Positions 45,454-57,023 of a DNA stretch of 64,000 bases are shown piece after piece (positions within the stretch are counted from its first letter, which is position 1; every line of letters starts with the position of its first letter). Origin of the DNA: Sequoia sempervirens (Eukaryota; Streptophyta; Pinopsida; Cupressales; Cupressaceae); assembly GCA_007258455.2 (NCBI GenBank), contig VDFB02321327.1, forward strand, positions 226,209 through 290,208, written 5' to 3'. Position numbers and translations under genes: made by a program. The notes under the pieces were generated by a model. That model had not been told where the DNA came from. It did no database searches and worked only from the letters and a program-made list of their open reading frames with translations.

Positions 45454-48400
45454 GAGCCCATGAATAACTCGCATCTCAAAAAGTTTTATGCCTAAATATT
45501 TTAAGGTATAGAACCACAAAATCCAAAAAAATTAGAAAAAATTCCTAAAAAAATGGTTACTTTGGCGAAAAGCTGGCAAATAGGTGTCTTGGTAACAACA
45601 AAAAAATTTAAAAAATAAAATAAAAAAAGAAGCAAAAAATCCAAAAACTCAGAAAAATGATCAAAAATAGTAAAGAGAAAAAATCATCCTCTAGTGAAAA
45701 CCACTTCGGTGGCACTTTGGACAAGTACCTTGGTGAAAACCTAGCAAATAGGCACCTTGTGTAAATAAGCACTTTCCATCCACCAGGATCTTTACGGCTT
45801 GTTCTGCATCATCCATCCATTACTCTTCCATCATCCATCACATCCAGGTCTTCATCCATCATTCATCCACTTGTTTCTGGACCATAGCTTGGTCTTGTGT
45901 TCGTATCATGATCCCTCCTAGTACTACTCGGCCCATCCTCAAGGTCAGTTTGTCCTGCCTTTATCGGAGTAGTCTATTGCACCACACAGGGGGCATGTTC
46001 TCATATGATCGGATTCGTGTATATTCTTAAAGTCTTAAATATCAGAAAATTTAAAAAAATTAGAAAAATTAGAAAAATCCAAAAACATCAAAATCCAAAA
46101 AAAAAATCAAAAATCATCAAAATCCCAAAAATATGTCAAAATCATGAAAAAATAAAAAAACAAGGTCGTCTTGTCGAACTACGTTATCTCTGAGCTTGAA
46201 CATAGGCAAGGTTGATTTTTTATCATCCCTCGAGACATTTAGGTCAAGTCCTATAGGAGTCCATCACAATAAACTGACATTCCATCATTTGTAAATCGAT
46301 CAACTTGTCAGTTGAACTACATGGTCTCTGCATGTATAACATAGGAAAGGCTAATTTATTGATCAGCCCCCGAGGCCCCTAGGATAGGTCTTTAGGTTAG
46401 TCTCTTGGAAAAAACCTTGGAAAATCCCAAAACATTTGGAAAATCAAAAATCAAAACATTTGAAAATCTTGAAAAATACCAAAAACAGCCTCAAAACATT
46501 GCAAAACGTCAAAAACATCCAAATATTTGAAAAAATTCATCCATCTCATCTCACTTGCACCCGCAATAACATCACTCATAATAAATGATCATCATCCTCA
46601 ATCTTTGGTAAGACAATCGAAAACAAGTCTAGTAGGTTGAAAGTGAAAACTCAAAACGTTAAGTCTTAGGTCTTAGTCAGTGCATAAGCAAGTTGGTCAT
46701 CTCTTTGTGTTGATAACTTATCATCCAATCGGTCCCATATCAATCATCTCTTAGAACGCTTTGGATAAATGAAATGACGTGACGCCATCCACTAACATTT
46801 CCTAGGATGAATCCTTCCTACAATGGGCATTATCTTTTGGCAATAAGTTTCAGTTCTTATCCCTAGAAAACAATCCTCTTTTGGTTAGCGGTATTGAAGA
46901 GCATCAACTTGTTTGTGTACTTTGTCTTTATCTATTGATTTATCTTATTACGTTCATTCCAAGGACTTCTTGATGATATCCGAACAAGAGGATTTAGAGA
47001 AATAGGACTGGGGCAATGATCATTATCTTTTGTCTGCTATGCTTGTTGGATGTTCTTGTAATATAACCTTGGCAGATACTTGCTTTGTTAGGTATGCATA
47101 GGGGAGGTCTTGGACAACTTGTTGACTATTGCATTGAAAGGTTTACCTTTCAGTGTTTTGGTCTGAGGTGTCCAAAACTTCTTAGGTGCATCGTAGCAAG
47201 GTTTCTGTATGTCAGGTGTGAACAAGGATACTCCTATCTGCTTGTCAAGTCAAAGTCCATCACACTGGGTACAACGCCATCCTAGTTCTCTATACCTTGA
47301 TGCATCGTACCACGTGAGTTATCAAACATAAGAAATTTTGGCCCTTTGAAAATCCCAATTCATTGGCAAGTAATCATCATCATCATCATTTACATTTCCA
47401 TCATCTAGTGTCTTGATGAAATGATTTCTTCTCTTCTTGCTCATTGCGCTAACAAGGTACTATGACAGTTGATCATCATCACCATCATCGTCATCGATCC
47501 TACATCCAAAAATCATTAGCATATTGCATAAACATATCATATAGGAAACACATGCATTGCATTTCAATCATCACATAAACAGGTTATCATAGGCATTCTT
47601 CATAGATAGCTACATCCATTTCATCGCATTTCATCCATTACATTGCATTGCATTACATGAATCATTGCATAAACATTTCATTTGCATTTCATAACCATTT
47701 CACATTGCCACCTATTGCATAATCATACATAATAGATGCATGAGCATTATAAATAATTCATTTGCATACATACTTGCATAACATCATAAAGTCATCTCAT
47801 GCATTAAGTCCATTTTGCATAAAACATTATCATATCATTGCATATAGTACATCATATTAAATGCATCACATACATTACATCATCATTTAATATGTTTAGG
47901 ATAATAACATTTGTTATTCTAAGCATCTTAAAAAACTATCTCATTTGCATTACATAAAACCATCTCATTGGCATCATATCACGACCATCACATTACATCA
48001 TCCATGTCATCTCATAAATAACATCATAAATAATTCATTGCATAATATAAGCATAATTCATTACATCACATGCAAAGCATACATCCATCCATAATCCATT
48101 CATCTAACATTTCACGTATATACCATATCATTTTGCATATTACATTCCATATCACATATCATATCATCATTTCCATCAACATAAAATAGATCATCATATA
48201 GACAACATCATTACGCATCACATAAATACATTTGCATATCATAGGTTAACATAATATAGATCTGTTAGTCATAATCATAATGCATACATCATTGGAAATA
48301 AATGCATCCATAAAAACATCATTGCAAAACATATAGAAGTAAAATCATACATGCATAAGTAAAAGAGTACACATCGCATCATATCAAAATCATCATTGGC

Positions 48401-48544
48401 TCATATATATATCATCAATAACACAACTATCATAGTACAAGGAAACAAATCATATCATTGTACATGTATGTCAATTAGTACAAAAGGTCCATTGGGCTAT
48501 CAAAAATGAGCCTGTAAGGCACAAAAAGTATCATGTCATCTCGA
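45454..48544 (+). other. Tat 3' non-coding region
   Basis: No gene. 45540-45790 has two imperfect direct repeats around AAATAGGTGTCTTGG (45579) and CAAATAGGCACCTTG (45746). 46020-46180 and 46400-46560 are runs of short AAAATCC/AAAACATC words. 47480-48480 is about 1 kb of degenerate CAT/CATTGCATAA words. Between them (46560-47330) is ordinary sequence without a recognised domain. Confidence 0.6.
47480..48480. repeat. degenerate CAT-rich low-complexity block
   Basis: About 1 kb dominated by CAT, CATCAT, GCATT and ACATCA words with no fixed period. It lies between pol and the antisense gene of the Tat element. Confidence 0.7.
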
Positions 48545-50378
48545 TCAAGCTCTGTCCCTATGGATGCTGCCCTCACCCCTATCACCGTGACCCTCTGCTA
48601 GTTTGTGACTGGTCCACTCTGAGTACTCTGGGACCCATCCTGCTCTAGGAATGGCCTCATGATAATGCCTCTGATAGTACTCGGCCTCTCGGACGACATC
48701 CCTGTATGATCGAACTGACACTGTACCTTGGGAGGAGGAGGTTGCCATGCTCTCTAACTATTGTCTCCTTCCTAGCTATGTGGCTTCCTACAGCTCTGCA
48801 GCTTGTCTCTGTTGTACGGCCTAATCCCTCTCGGCCTTGAGCTTCTCTCTCTCAGCCCTCTCCTGATCTCTCTCGGCTATCACGGCCTGGACCTGAGCTT
48901 GTAACTGCACAATCAGTGCATCCCGAGCATCTTCCTGTCCTACTAGTTGTACCTACGACTACACCTGAGGAGGATCCTCAACTCGTGGTGGTGGGCCTGG
49001 TGGCACCTGCTGCTGGTCTTGCATATGCACATCTCCCTGCTCTGGCTACACTGGGGGCCCCACCAGCTGATCCTGTCGAACATATCCCCTCCGGCCTCAT
49101 CCTCCCCCTCTACCTTTGACTCTCTGCTGATTTGGAATTGTACCTGGAATCATCAATCAAAGTGGAGGCTGGAACCAATCCCTATAGCCCTGAGTCATGC
49201 TTGGATCTGCGAGGCCCTAATCATAGGCCCATGGTTGAGCTACCAACTATTGGAAACTGTCGACTGCCTCCAAAGCAGGAATATATCACCCTAATGAAAC
49301 CTGTGTCATGGTGTGGGTGAAGACGGCTACGTAATCATCATTATGGCGATCCTACGACTCCCCGAACTGATGTTGCACATGCCCGAGCAGGTACCTCTTG
49401 ATCATGGTGTGCTCCCGCCCTTGCATAAAACGGTCCTAGCGGCAATAGAACAACTGATCAGCATTGTCAGCCCATCCAAGCCGACCAAGGTATGGTCGCC
49501 AGTTGAAAACCTGCATCTCATCTAGGACCCTCTTCCAGTAGGGGTTCCCATGCTCACTAGTGTGTGTGAAGGACACCGCCTCTGTAACACCACACTAGGG
49601 GATTGTCTGGCAGCATCAAAACTGAAACAACACGTGGAGGTAGCACAGCAATGTGCTCCCACGCCCAGACGTGAAGAAGAGTCACCCCTGCTCCGAGTGC
49701 TTTTCCCTCCATGTAGATGTACTCATGTAGATCTCTGTATAATGAAGCTAGAAGAATAGGCCCCCATGCAAAATGAATTGGCCTATCTCGGACCATCCGC
49801 TCCTAGAAATATCCCCAGCCGGGACTGAAGTATTGACCTCGTCTGTCAGGGGCAACGAGACCCAAAATGATGGAAGCAATCACCCAGTGATATGGAGGTG
49901 CTAGGATCCTGTGCCACTCGAGCTCTATCTGCCCCTCACAAAAAATAATCTCGTCTGTGGCGAGGACTCTGTAGCAAGCCTCACACCCCTCGTCCATTTC
50001 AAAAATTGCCTGGCGACTGTGAATCAAAAATTGCAAGATCCGCCAAACATCCTCTAGGGTGACAGTGGCCTCGCCAGTGGGAAGATGAAACGAGGACATC
50101 TCACTGTGCCACCTCTTATCCAGTGCTGACATTATCCCTAAGTGAGTGCAGACGGGTGTCGCGTATGCAATGTACCATAACCCCACAATCTGGAGTCGAT
50201 CCTGGTCCTTGTCGCTTAGGTCCCACAAATAGCCAACCAAATCCCGCGACCTATGCTCTTGAGAGTAGAGCTCCCTTGTCGCATCTTGCATCAAGGAAGG
50301 CCACCATATTAAAAAATTTGAAAAATTCTTCGCCGGACGTTCAAAAAACCCCTCCAGCGGTGCAACTCGTGATGGCAT
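48545..50378 (-). pseudogene. antisense gene in Tat element, plant mobile domain-like with coiled coil
   Basis: From the ATG at 50378 the minus strand reads MPSRVAPLEGFF, YLWDLSDKDQDRL, then ALDKRWHSEMSSFHLPTGEA and VTLEDVWRILQFL, which is the core pattern of the plant mobile domain (PMD, aminotransferase-like). One in-frame TAG (49803-49805) separates the next block, ILLASLYRDLHEYI and LLHVWAWEHI, also PMD-like. Stops at 49554-49559 and a frameshift follow, then NPYWKRVLDEMQVFNWRPYL. Near 48905-48770 is a coiled coil (AERDQERAEREKLKAERD). The last part, 48748-48545, ends GEGSIHRDRA. Decayed, about 600 codons in all. PMD proteins occur in host silencing genes and in transposons; here it runs opposite to pol. 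Its function in the element is unknown. Confidence 0.75.
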
Positions 50379-51196
50379 CGTAGTTTGATTTCTAATCAAG
50401 CTCTGATGCTAGGGCTTAAAAGATCAAAATCGCATCGCCGCGGTGCACTTTCTCATCCAGCGTCACACTTTCGGTGAAATGAAGACCGTCGCGTCGCACT
50501 TTTCAAATCCCCCCACCGGCCCTGAGCTCAACATTAGAGTTTTCAAACTCCAAACTGCACCGCCGCGATGCTATTTAGCAACACACGACGCAATTTGATT
50601 TCTGAGCGGCACTATATAGCACCATTGCAGACTGGCCAACCTTTAAAAGCATTAAATGAAAAATGAAGCTCAGGTAAGGACTACTTATCGGTGTCCCAAT
50701 GCCAGGTGGTCGTTGGTACATCAGAACTCGATCAGAAATATGTAGGGGAAGCTATTGTTGTGCCATATCGTCAGGAGTTCAGAGCTCGAATCTCAAATTT
50801 ACTATTGGGGGTGTCTGAAAATGACTTGAAAGTGACCCCTCAGGCCCCTTTTAAGCCTAAAAATTAGGGTTTTTTTCACCCTGATTGGCTGTCCTGCTAG
50901 GGTTTTGGACCCCCGAACCTGCTTCTGTCCAGTTGAGGCCTATTTTACGTCGTTTTATTGCATTTAGACATGTTTTTGGCCTCCTGGAGCCTTTTCAGAC
51001 CTTTCGGGCACTTTGTCCTCTTTTTTTCGCAAGATCACCCAAAAATAAAAAAAATTCATCCAATCTCTCAAGGGGGCATTGTATTGGCATGATTTCTCTC
51101 GCCAGGCAGCAGTGGGGCAAGATTTTTAAATAGTGGAAAATTTTGGCTTCGATCGAGATTGTTTATTCTTTGAACCAATACAACAAGTGCATTGCT
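50379..51196. other. Tat region between antisense gene and polypurine tract
   Basis: It would contain the promoter of the antisense gene if it has one; I see no convincing minus-strand TATA. 50429-50630 is rich in GCATCGC, GCGTCGC and GCGATGC words, like the leader at 34588-34815. The plus frame 50885-51133 has no known domain. Confidence 0.5.
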
Positions 51197-51212
51197 TCAA
51201 AGAGGGGCAAAA
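51197..51212 (+). other. Tat polypurine tract
   Basis: TTCAAAGAGGGGCAAAA, its purine part touching the 3' LTR. It would prime plus-strand DNA. Confidence 0.85.
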
Positions 51213-52504
51213 TGTAGACACGTAAAATATACCAATTGACATTATGCATCTAATCCTGACTACTAACATCGTTTCATCCTAAATCATCCTTCGGTCTAAC
51301 TATTTAATCAAATCTCCTTATTTGATTAAATTCATCAATATTCTTCCTTAATTAAATAAACCAGTTATTTAATTAAGTCTCTCTCTTTTGTTAATTAAAT
51401 CAACCCATCTGATCTAATTATCCCTATTTAATTAAATAATTAATTTTATTTGATTATATCTCTAAATTCTATCCATTAAATTAAATAAATTAAAACCTTA
51501 TTTGATTTAATCTAACACCATCTCTTTTAATTAAATAAATCAAAATCCTTATTTAAGTAATCTCTTATCATATTCCTCTTTTATTTGATTTAAATAAATC
51601 CATAAATTTGAGTCGAATAGGTCACATCATTTAATCTCTCATTAAATTAATTAACCCTTGATTAATTTAATCTCATCTCATGTCCCATCCTCTAGATTTT
51701 TCAAGTTGCACATGAAAATAGATTTAATTCATTAATCAAATCTCTATTTTGTTAATTAGGCATATTTTGGAATATTCTCCAAATTTGAATTCAAAAATTC
51801 CAAGTCAACATGTACATCCAACAAGGCAATAACTTCATCTTACATGTCCTTGCCTTGGTAATCTTACATGTAGCATGGCATTTATTGCATTTTCCTTCCC
51901 TCTTACAAGTCATTTCAACAAATTTGAAATTCAAAATAAGCATTTATTGGCACAATCCCCAAATCTTGCACATCCTCCATCCACTCATAGCTTGACAAGT
52001 GGCATCATGCCATTGGATGAATGTTAGTCCCACATTGCTCAAATTTGGACATTCATCCATCTTGGCATTCTATAAATAAAGAGCTCATATCCTCATTTGA
52101 TCATCCACAAATTATGCAAAGTTATTATGCTAAAATATTTAGCCATTTTCATCTATCACCATTGAGTTCTTAGCTAGGTTTTTGCAGATTTTGGCTTGGA
52201 GCTCTCATCCTTCACCAACAAAGTGGATCGATCATCATCAACATATCAAGCTTGCATCTTAGGAATTGGGAAAGGGCCAATTTTCACATCAAATTGGCAC
52301 CAATTCCCCCATGGGATCATGTGTTTGCTATTCTAATTAGGATTGAATCTATATTTTCTTGTTTTATTGTGTTCTTCATTGTTTTCTTTCCTAATTTGAA
52401 GTTTGTAAATAGATTTCATGGGGAATCCTTGTTCATGCTTGCAATATCTAACTTAATGTGTTTATTCTCTTTGTTTTGCAGGTATTTGGATTGGGGTTCA
52501 CACA
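51213..52504 (+). mobile_element. Tat 3' LTR
   Basis: 1,292 bp, begins TGTAGACA and ends TTCACACA. It is followed by the CCAAC duplication and the rest of Copia-2. It has the same TTAATTAAAT-rich block (51310-51700) and TATAAATA (52071-52078) as its partner. Confidence 0.95.
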
Positions 52505-53213
52505 CCAACAATCCATTTCAATTTTGTTGTTTACTTCGAAATGAAATTCTTGTTTGCTTTCCTATCTGACATTCTTTTTATATGGCATTAATAAGTTTCA
52601 TCAAATTAGGAAGATATCTCACAACCTTAGTGGAACTTATCTTGACAATATTATCAAAGTTAACATGACACATTCTCCTATGCCACAACTAGCTTTCATC
52701 AATTTGAGCAATCAAACAACTTTTACTAGCAACACTCAGGTGGAAAATATTACCTTTTGTTTTTGTACCTGATGTAATCATATTTCTAGAATTTCCCAAT
52801 ATTTTGCACTTACCATCCATGAATTGAAGATTGTATCCATTATCAACCATTTGTCCAACACTTAAAAGATTATGCTTCATGCCTTCAACATACAAGACAT
52901 CATCAGTATTATGCTTACCATCAAGAGAAATGCATCCTCTTCCACAAATCACACCATCTGTATTATCACCAAATCTTACAACACCATCATCATACTTTTC
53001 CCTATTCACAAACTTACTTTTATCTCCTATCATATGATGAGAATAACCACTGTCAATTACCCATTCATCTTTCTCTTCAACTTGAGCAGCTAGGGCTTTC
53101 TCCACATTTGTACAACTAGCAAATTCAATAGAAATAGGATTATTTTCCTTGATAGCAATAAACACAAATTCATCTTCACTTGCATTTCCTTTGTCAGATT
53201 CATCATCTGTCAC
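52505..53213 (-). pseudogene. Copia-2 protease and integrase zinc domain (right part)
   Basis: The protease (53213-52850) keeps its active site: DEWVIDSGYSHHMIGDKSKF, with DSG present, and LYVEGMKHNLLSVGQM follows. The GAG-pre-integrase part has GNIFHLSVASKSCLIAQ, and after a stop at 52689 KECQIGKQTRISF appears just before the Tat insertion. It joins the integrase half at 33224 across the Tat element. The N-terminus lies in an acidic link (TDDESDKGNASEDEF) from gag. Confidence 0.85.
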
Positions 53214-53249
53214 ACCTTCATCAGCAACATAGTAACACTTCTTTTGGAA

Positions 53250-54145
53250 TTTAGGCTTGTTAAATCTTGGCTTGGAAACTCTCTCAGGACATCTTGATGC
53301 AAAAAGACCTATCTTATTGCAAGAGAAACATTTAATAGGAAAATTTTATTTATACTTACCTTGTCCTTTGACTTCTCTTTTCACAATCAATGCTTCAAGT
53401 TCTTCAAGCTCTCTTTCTCTTTCATTGAGCAGTCTTATTTCATCCTCATACTTGAATGTCTTTCTAGATGAACTTTCACCCAGATCATATCTCTGTCTAT
53501 CTATTCTAGAAGTAGTGGCCTTGAATGTAGATTCAACCTTAGGAAGTGCATCACCAAATTCACTCAACTCAAAAGCAGTAAGCTTACCAATCAACATATC
53601 TCTGGTAACATTTGTTACAATCTGGAGCTCTTCAATAGCACTAGCCTTGACTTTGTAGGAATCAGGAAAGGATCTAAGAACTTTAGAAATAATTTCTAAT
53701 TTGTCTATCTGTCCACCAACACATCTGATACCACACACAAGTTTGTTCACTCTTTGCATGAAAGTAGTAACATTTTCATCATCACCCATTTTCAACTTTT
53801 CATATTTCCCTTTCAGACTTTGTAACTTAGCAATCTTCACATTAGCATCACCTTCATACAAGGTTTCCAACTTTTTCCAGATCACATAAGCAGTCTTCAG
53901 ATCCAGTACATTTGTCATCTCAGTATTAGTCAAAGCACTCAACAATGCTTCCTTAGCCTTGATATTATATTCAACATCCTTGATCTCAACAAAAGTAGTA
54001 GGACCATTCTGTGGAATAACATATATATTTTTTGTAATGCTCTAGTAGGGTTCACCAATGCATCTCAGATGGCACTCCATTCGAGTCTTCCATAAAGAAT
54101 AATTTGTTCCATAAAATCTAGACTATCCTTCTTATAAGTGGCCAT
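53250..54145 (-). pseudogene. Copia-2 gag
   Basis: I place the start at the ATG at 54145 (MATYKKD). The N-terminal part carries a frameshift and a stop (near 54043) before WHLRCIGEP and ITKNIYVIPQNG. The open part from 53945 has VIWKKLETLYEGDANVKIAK, ENVTTFMQRVNKLVCGIRC, SRKTFKYEDE and an acidic coiled stretch. The zinc knuckle is CFSCNKIGLFASRC: the His is Leu, so metal binding would be lost. A stop lies at 53346-53348. It aligns with Copia-1 gag throughout. Confidence 0.85.
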
Positions 54146-54191
54146 CCCAAATCACCTCAAGTTGTTAAACTTCTTCCAAGGAACCACAATT

Positions 54192-54201
54192 TCTGATACC
54201 A
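54192..54201 (-). other. Copia-2 primer binding site, initiator-Met
   Basis: The minus strand reads TGGTATCAGA, the first 10 bases of the initiator-Met primer site; later bases are mutated. 2 bp from the LTR. Confidence 0.88.
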
Positions 54202-54343
54202 ATTGTTGGTAACTCAAGGGCAGACAACTGAGAGGGGGGTGAATCAATTGTCACCGAATTTCAAACTTATTCAACTTATTTTCCTTATTCTCAGATTTGA
54301 ACATTAATCATGAAAGCATAAATGAACACATCAGAATCACATA

Positions 54344-56602
54344 TGTTGTGCAATTTTTGCACACACGCCCCATCGAAGGTGGGGACCCTCTTTTTTCTTT
54401 TGCATCTCTGCCTCTTGGCTTGGTCAAATTTTGGTTTTGCTTTGCTTCGGAGGTTATTTTGGGATTAAGTCCATACTGGGTTTGATGGGGACAATATTTT
54501 GAGGCTCTTGGGGAAATTTGTCTGTCTTGGAATTCAAAAATGGGGATTTTGAAGTGAATTTTCAATGTTATATGTAAATATTTTTTGCACTCGTGGAAAT
54601 TAGGCCGGGATGCTTTTTGAACTTTTTGAAAATTCCTTCTAGAAAAAAAGTTATGGAGTTTAGGGGATTTTGACCCTGCAGGGAATTAAATTTCCATCCC
54701 TAAAGGAAATCCCTGAAATTTCATTTTTGGAAAATTCCAAGACCCCTCAAAATCTCAAAATTTTCCAAAATAAATTTTTTCTTTTTGCACCCATGGATAG
54801 AGGACACAAAATTAGGCAGGGTTGCTTTTTGAACTTTTTGAAAATTCCTTCTAGAAAAAAGGTTATGAGGTTTCGGGGATTTTGACCTTGTAGGGAATTT
54901 GGGAATTTTTGTCCCTAATGGAAAATCCAAAAATTTCCATGACACCCTCAAAATCCCAAAATTTCCATTTTGGAAAATTCCAAGACCCTCAAAACCCAAA
55001 ATTTGCCAAAATGGAAATTTTACAAAATTTCTATTTTGGAAAATTACCCAACTTTAAAAACCCAAAAATTTTCCAAATGAAATTTTTTTTTCCCAAAATG
55101 CAATTTTTTCCAAAAGTGGAAATTTTCTAAAAATAGAAAAATTTTCTTGAAATTTTAAAATTTTCTAAAATGAAATTCTTGATATAAAAAGAAAAAATTT
55201 GAAAATAAAAAATTTCCCAAAATGGGAAATGGAAAGTTTCCATAAAAATATATAAGTTTGTTTTGAAAGGCCAAAATTTTATTCAAGTTTAATTTGGATT
55301 GTATTTTTAGTATGTGAGCTACTAATGATGATATTTGTTTTTCAGGATTAAATAAATATTAAAATGAGAACTTGCATATGGATTCATGCCAAAAGGGAAA
55401 TATGGAAGAATTCAATTCAAATTTTAAGTGGGGCTTGCATAAGAATCTGTGCCCAAACTGTCTACAACTGGAAGGAGTTTCTGGAAGACATGTGAAAGTG
55501 ATTTCATCATCCAGTCAGAATTTTCATTAATGATAGGCGGGCATAATATTGTTTTTTCATTGTTCCATGATGTAACTACTTTTATGCAATTGGATGATGA
55601 TGTACCATGAGCCCCCAAATTAAATGTAATAGCTTGATGCTTCTAGAAGTGCAATTGCAGCCATTGGATGAATTAAATCCTGGCCATTGATTCAAAATGT
55701 AATTTTCTATAAAAGGCCAGTGTCTTTTCATTTGTAAAAGGGGGTTAGATTTAGGGGTTAGAATAGCTAATTAGAGGCTGTAAAATCCAGAATTTGCTAA
55801 GTTAGAGAAGTCAGTAGCTGTAAGAGAGAGGAGAGATTGGAAATTTTTATGTAATACTGGAGAAGTTAATGCAATTGGATTGTTGATTTGGCAAGCTTTG
55901 TGTTACACTTTGACAGTTTATGGTTTCTTGTTCTCAATTCTCAATGTTAGATGTTAGATTTCAGCTCTTTTGCAATAATGGTAAAATGTTAATGATGTTG
56001 ATTGATCTCCAGTCCATACTTTTAGCAATTTGTTGATTGTAATTTGTTGTGCAAAGTTAGTTTGGGCCTTATTTTGTGCTAAGTTTAACTGTGGATGCTT
56101 GTTTACATTACACCAGTTATTGGGTATGTGGATGAATATTCATAGTCTGAAAATCTTCAGTTTCCTTAGAAGATTGCACCATTTCTGTAGAGTTGTGGGC
56201 TTGTCCTTGATCAAGCAAAGATTGGTTTTATTGGAGATTTGTCTGTTTGCAGCATTCATCATTATTGTGATTGATCTTAGGAGTTAGTTTAGAGTTGAAT
56301 CTCTCTAAAACCCTTATCTCTTTTGCTGTTTATTTTGAATCTAGGTTAGTTTTAGGATTAAAATCATCACCATATTGTTGCATCTGATGAAAGTACACTT
56401 CCAACATTGTTCATTTGTAAGGTCCCTTTGTGATTACTAGCATTTGCACATATTATCTGAGTTATTTTATGCATTTTCAAGACTTGACATTAGAGACCTT
56501 GGGGCTATCTCTTGAGGCTTGCTGATAGAGATTTACCTTTCAAGAGAGATAGGATTTCCATATTCTGTTTGAGTTGTTGTTGTGCAGAAAACACCATCAA
56601 CA
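54344..56602 (+). mobile_element. solo LTR inside Copia-2 5' LTR
   Basis: 2,259 bp, begins TGTTG and ends CAACA, with flanks ACATA (54339-54343) and ACACA (56603-56607) as a near-perfect target duplication. TATAAAAGG at 55708-55716 gives plus orientation. No primer site, coding region or second LTR is present, so I call it a solo LTR left by recombination. 54600-54735 and 54810-54945 are direct repeats (CTTTTTGAACTTTTTGAAAA, CCTTCTAGAAAAAA, GGGGATTTTGACC), and 54720-55250 is made of GGAAAATTT words. The family is unlike any other LTR in the window. Confidence 0.82.
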
Positions 56603-56978
56603 ACACAACACCAATATTTTTATGTGGAAACCTTATTAGGGGGAAAACCATGGTGGAGGTTAGTCCACAAGATTATACCCTGTTAAAAGTATAAGGAATT
56701 ATGAATGGGAAATGCACATACATTCATGCACACTACCTAGAGCTCACTGTTCAAATACAAAATAGGCCTACTACCCAAAAGAAGACACACTATCTTACAT
56801 AAAGGTTCTGATTAAATCCATCAAACTTTGAACTGAGAAAAGTAGCATCTGCTAATGCCTGGTTACAATTCTAGTTAAGTACGTGAACACTTCTTCACTC
56901 TTCTTCACTCTTCTTCTCTCTTTGTCTGCTCTTCCTTCGAATGATCTAAAATTTATTCAAACACAAGAATTTTACACT

Positions 56979-56981
<3 letters not shown>

Positions 56982-57019
<38 letters not shown>
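56982..57019. repeat. (CA)19 microsatellite
   Basis: 19 CA units. The same place has 9 units at 360-377 and 10 units at 29659-29678 in the other family LTRs. Confidence 0.95.

Positions 57020-57023
<4 letters not shown>

Larger units (their letters stand above)
33225..52504 (+). mobile_element. Tat-lineage Ty3/gypsy element, full length
   Basis: A complete 19,280-bp element. The LTRs (33225-34506 and 51213-52504) begin TGTAGACA and end TTCACACA. The target duplication CCAAC is at 33220-33224 and 52505-52509, inside the Copia-2 integrase gene. Order is gag, protease with G-patch, RT, RNase H, a second archaeal-type RNase H, and integrase, then 5.7 kb with an antisense gene. The second RNase H and extra 3' sequence mark the Tat (Ogre/Retand) lineage. 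The last 420 bp of the LTR pair differ at about 7 positions by eye, so it is the youngest large element here. Confidence 0.95.

Noticed and set aside
48916..49525. Plus-strand frames rich in Pro and Leu
   Set aside because: They are opposite to the antisense PMD-like gene, whose frame has recognisable motifs, while these do not.
49803..50378. PMD-like gene as a host gene captured by chance next to an element
   Set aside because: It lies between pol and the polypurine tract inside an element with intact LTRs and target duplication, so it belongs to the element.
50885..51133. Plus-strand frame of 82 residues before the Tat 3' LTR
   Set aside because: No domain, non-conserved composition, and it runs into the polypurine tract region.
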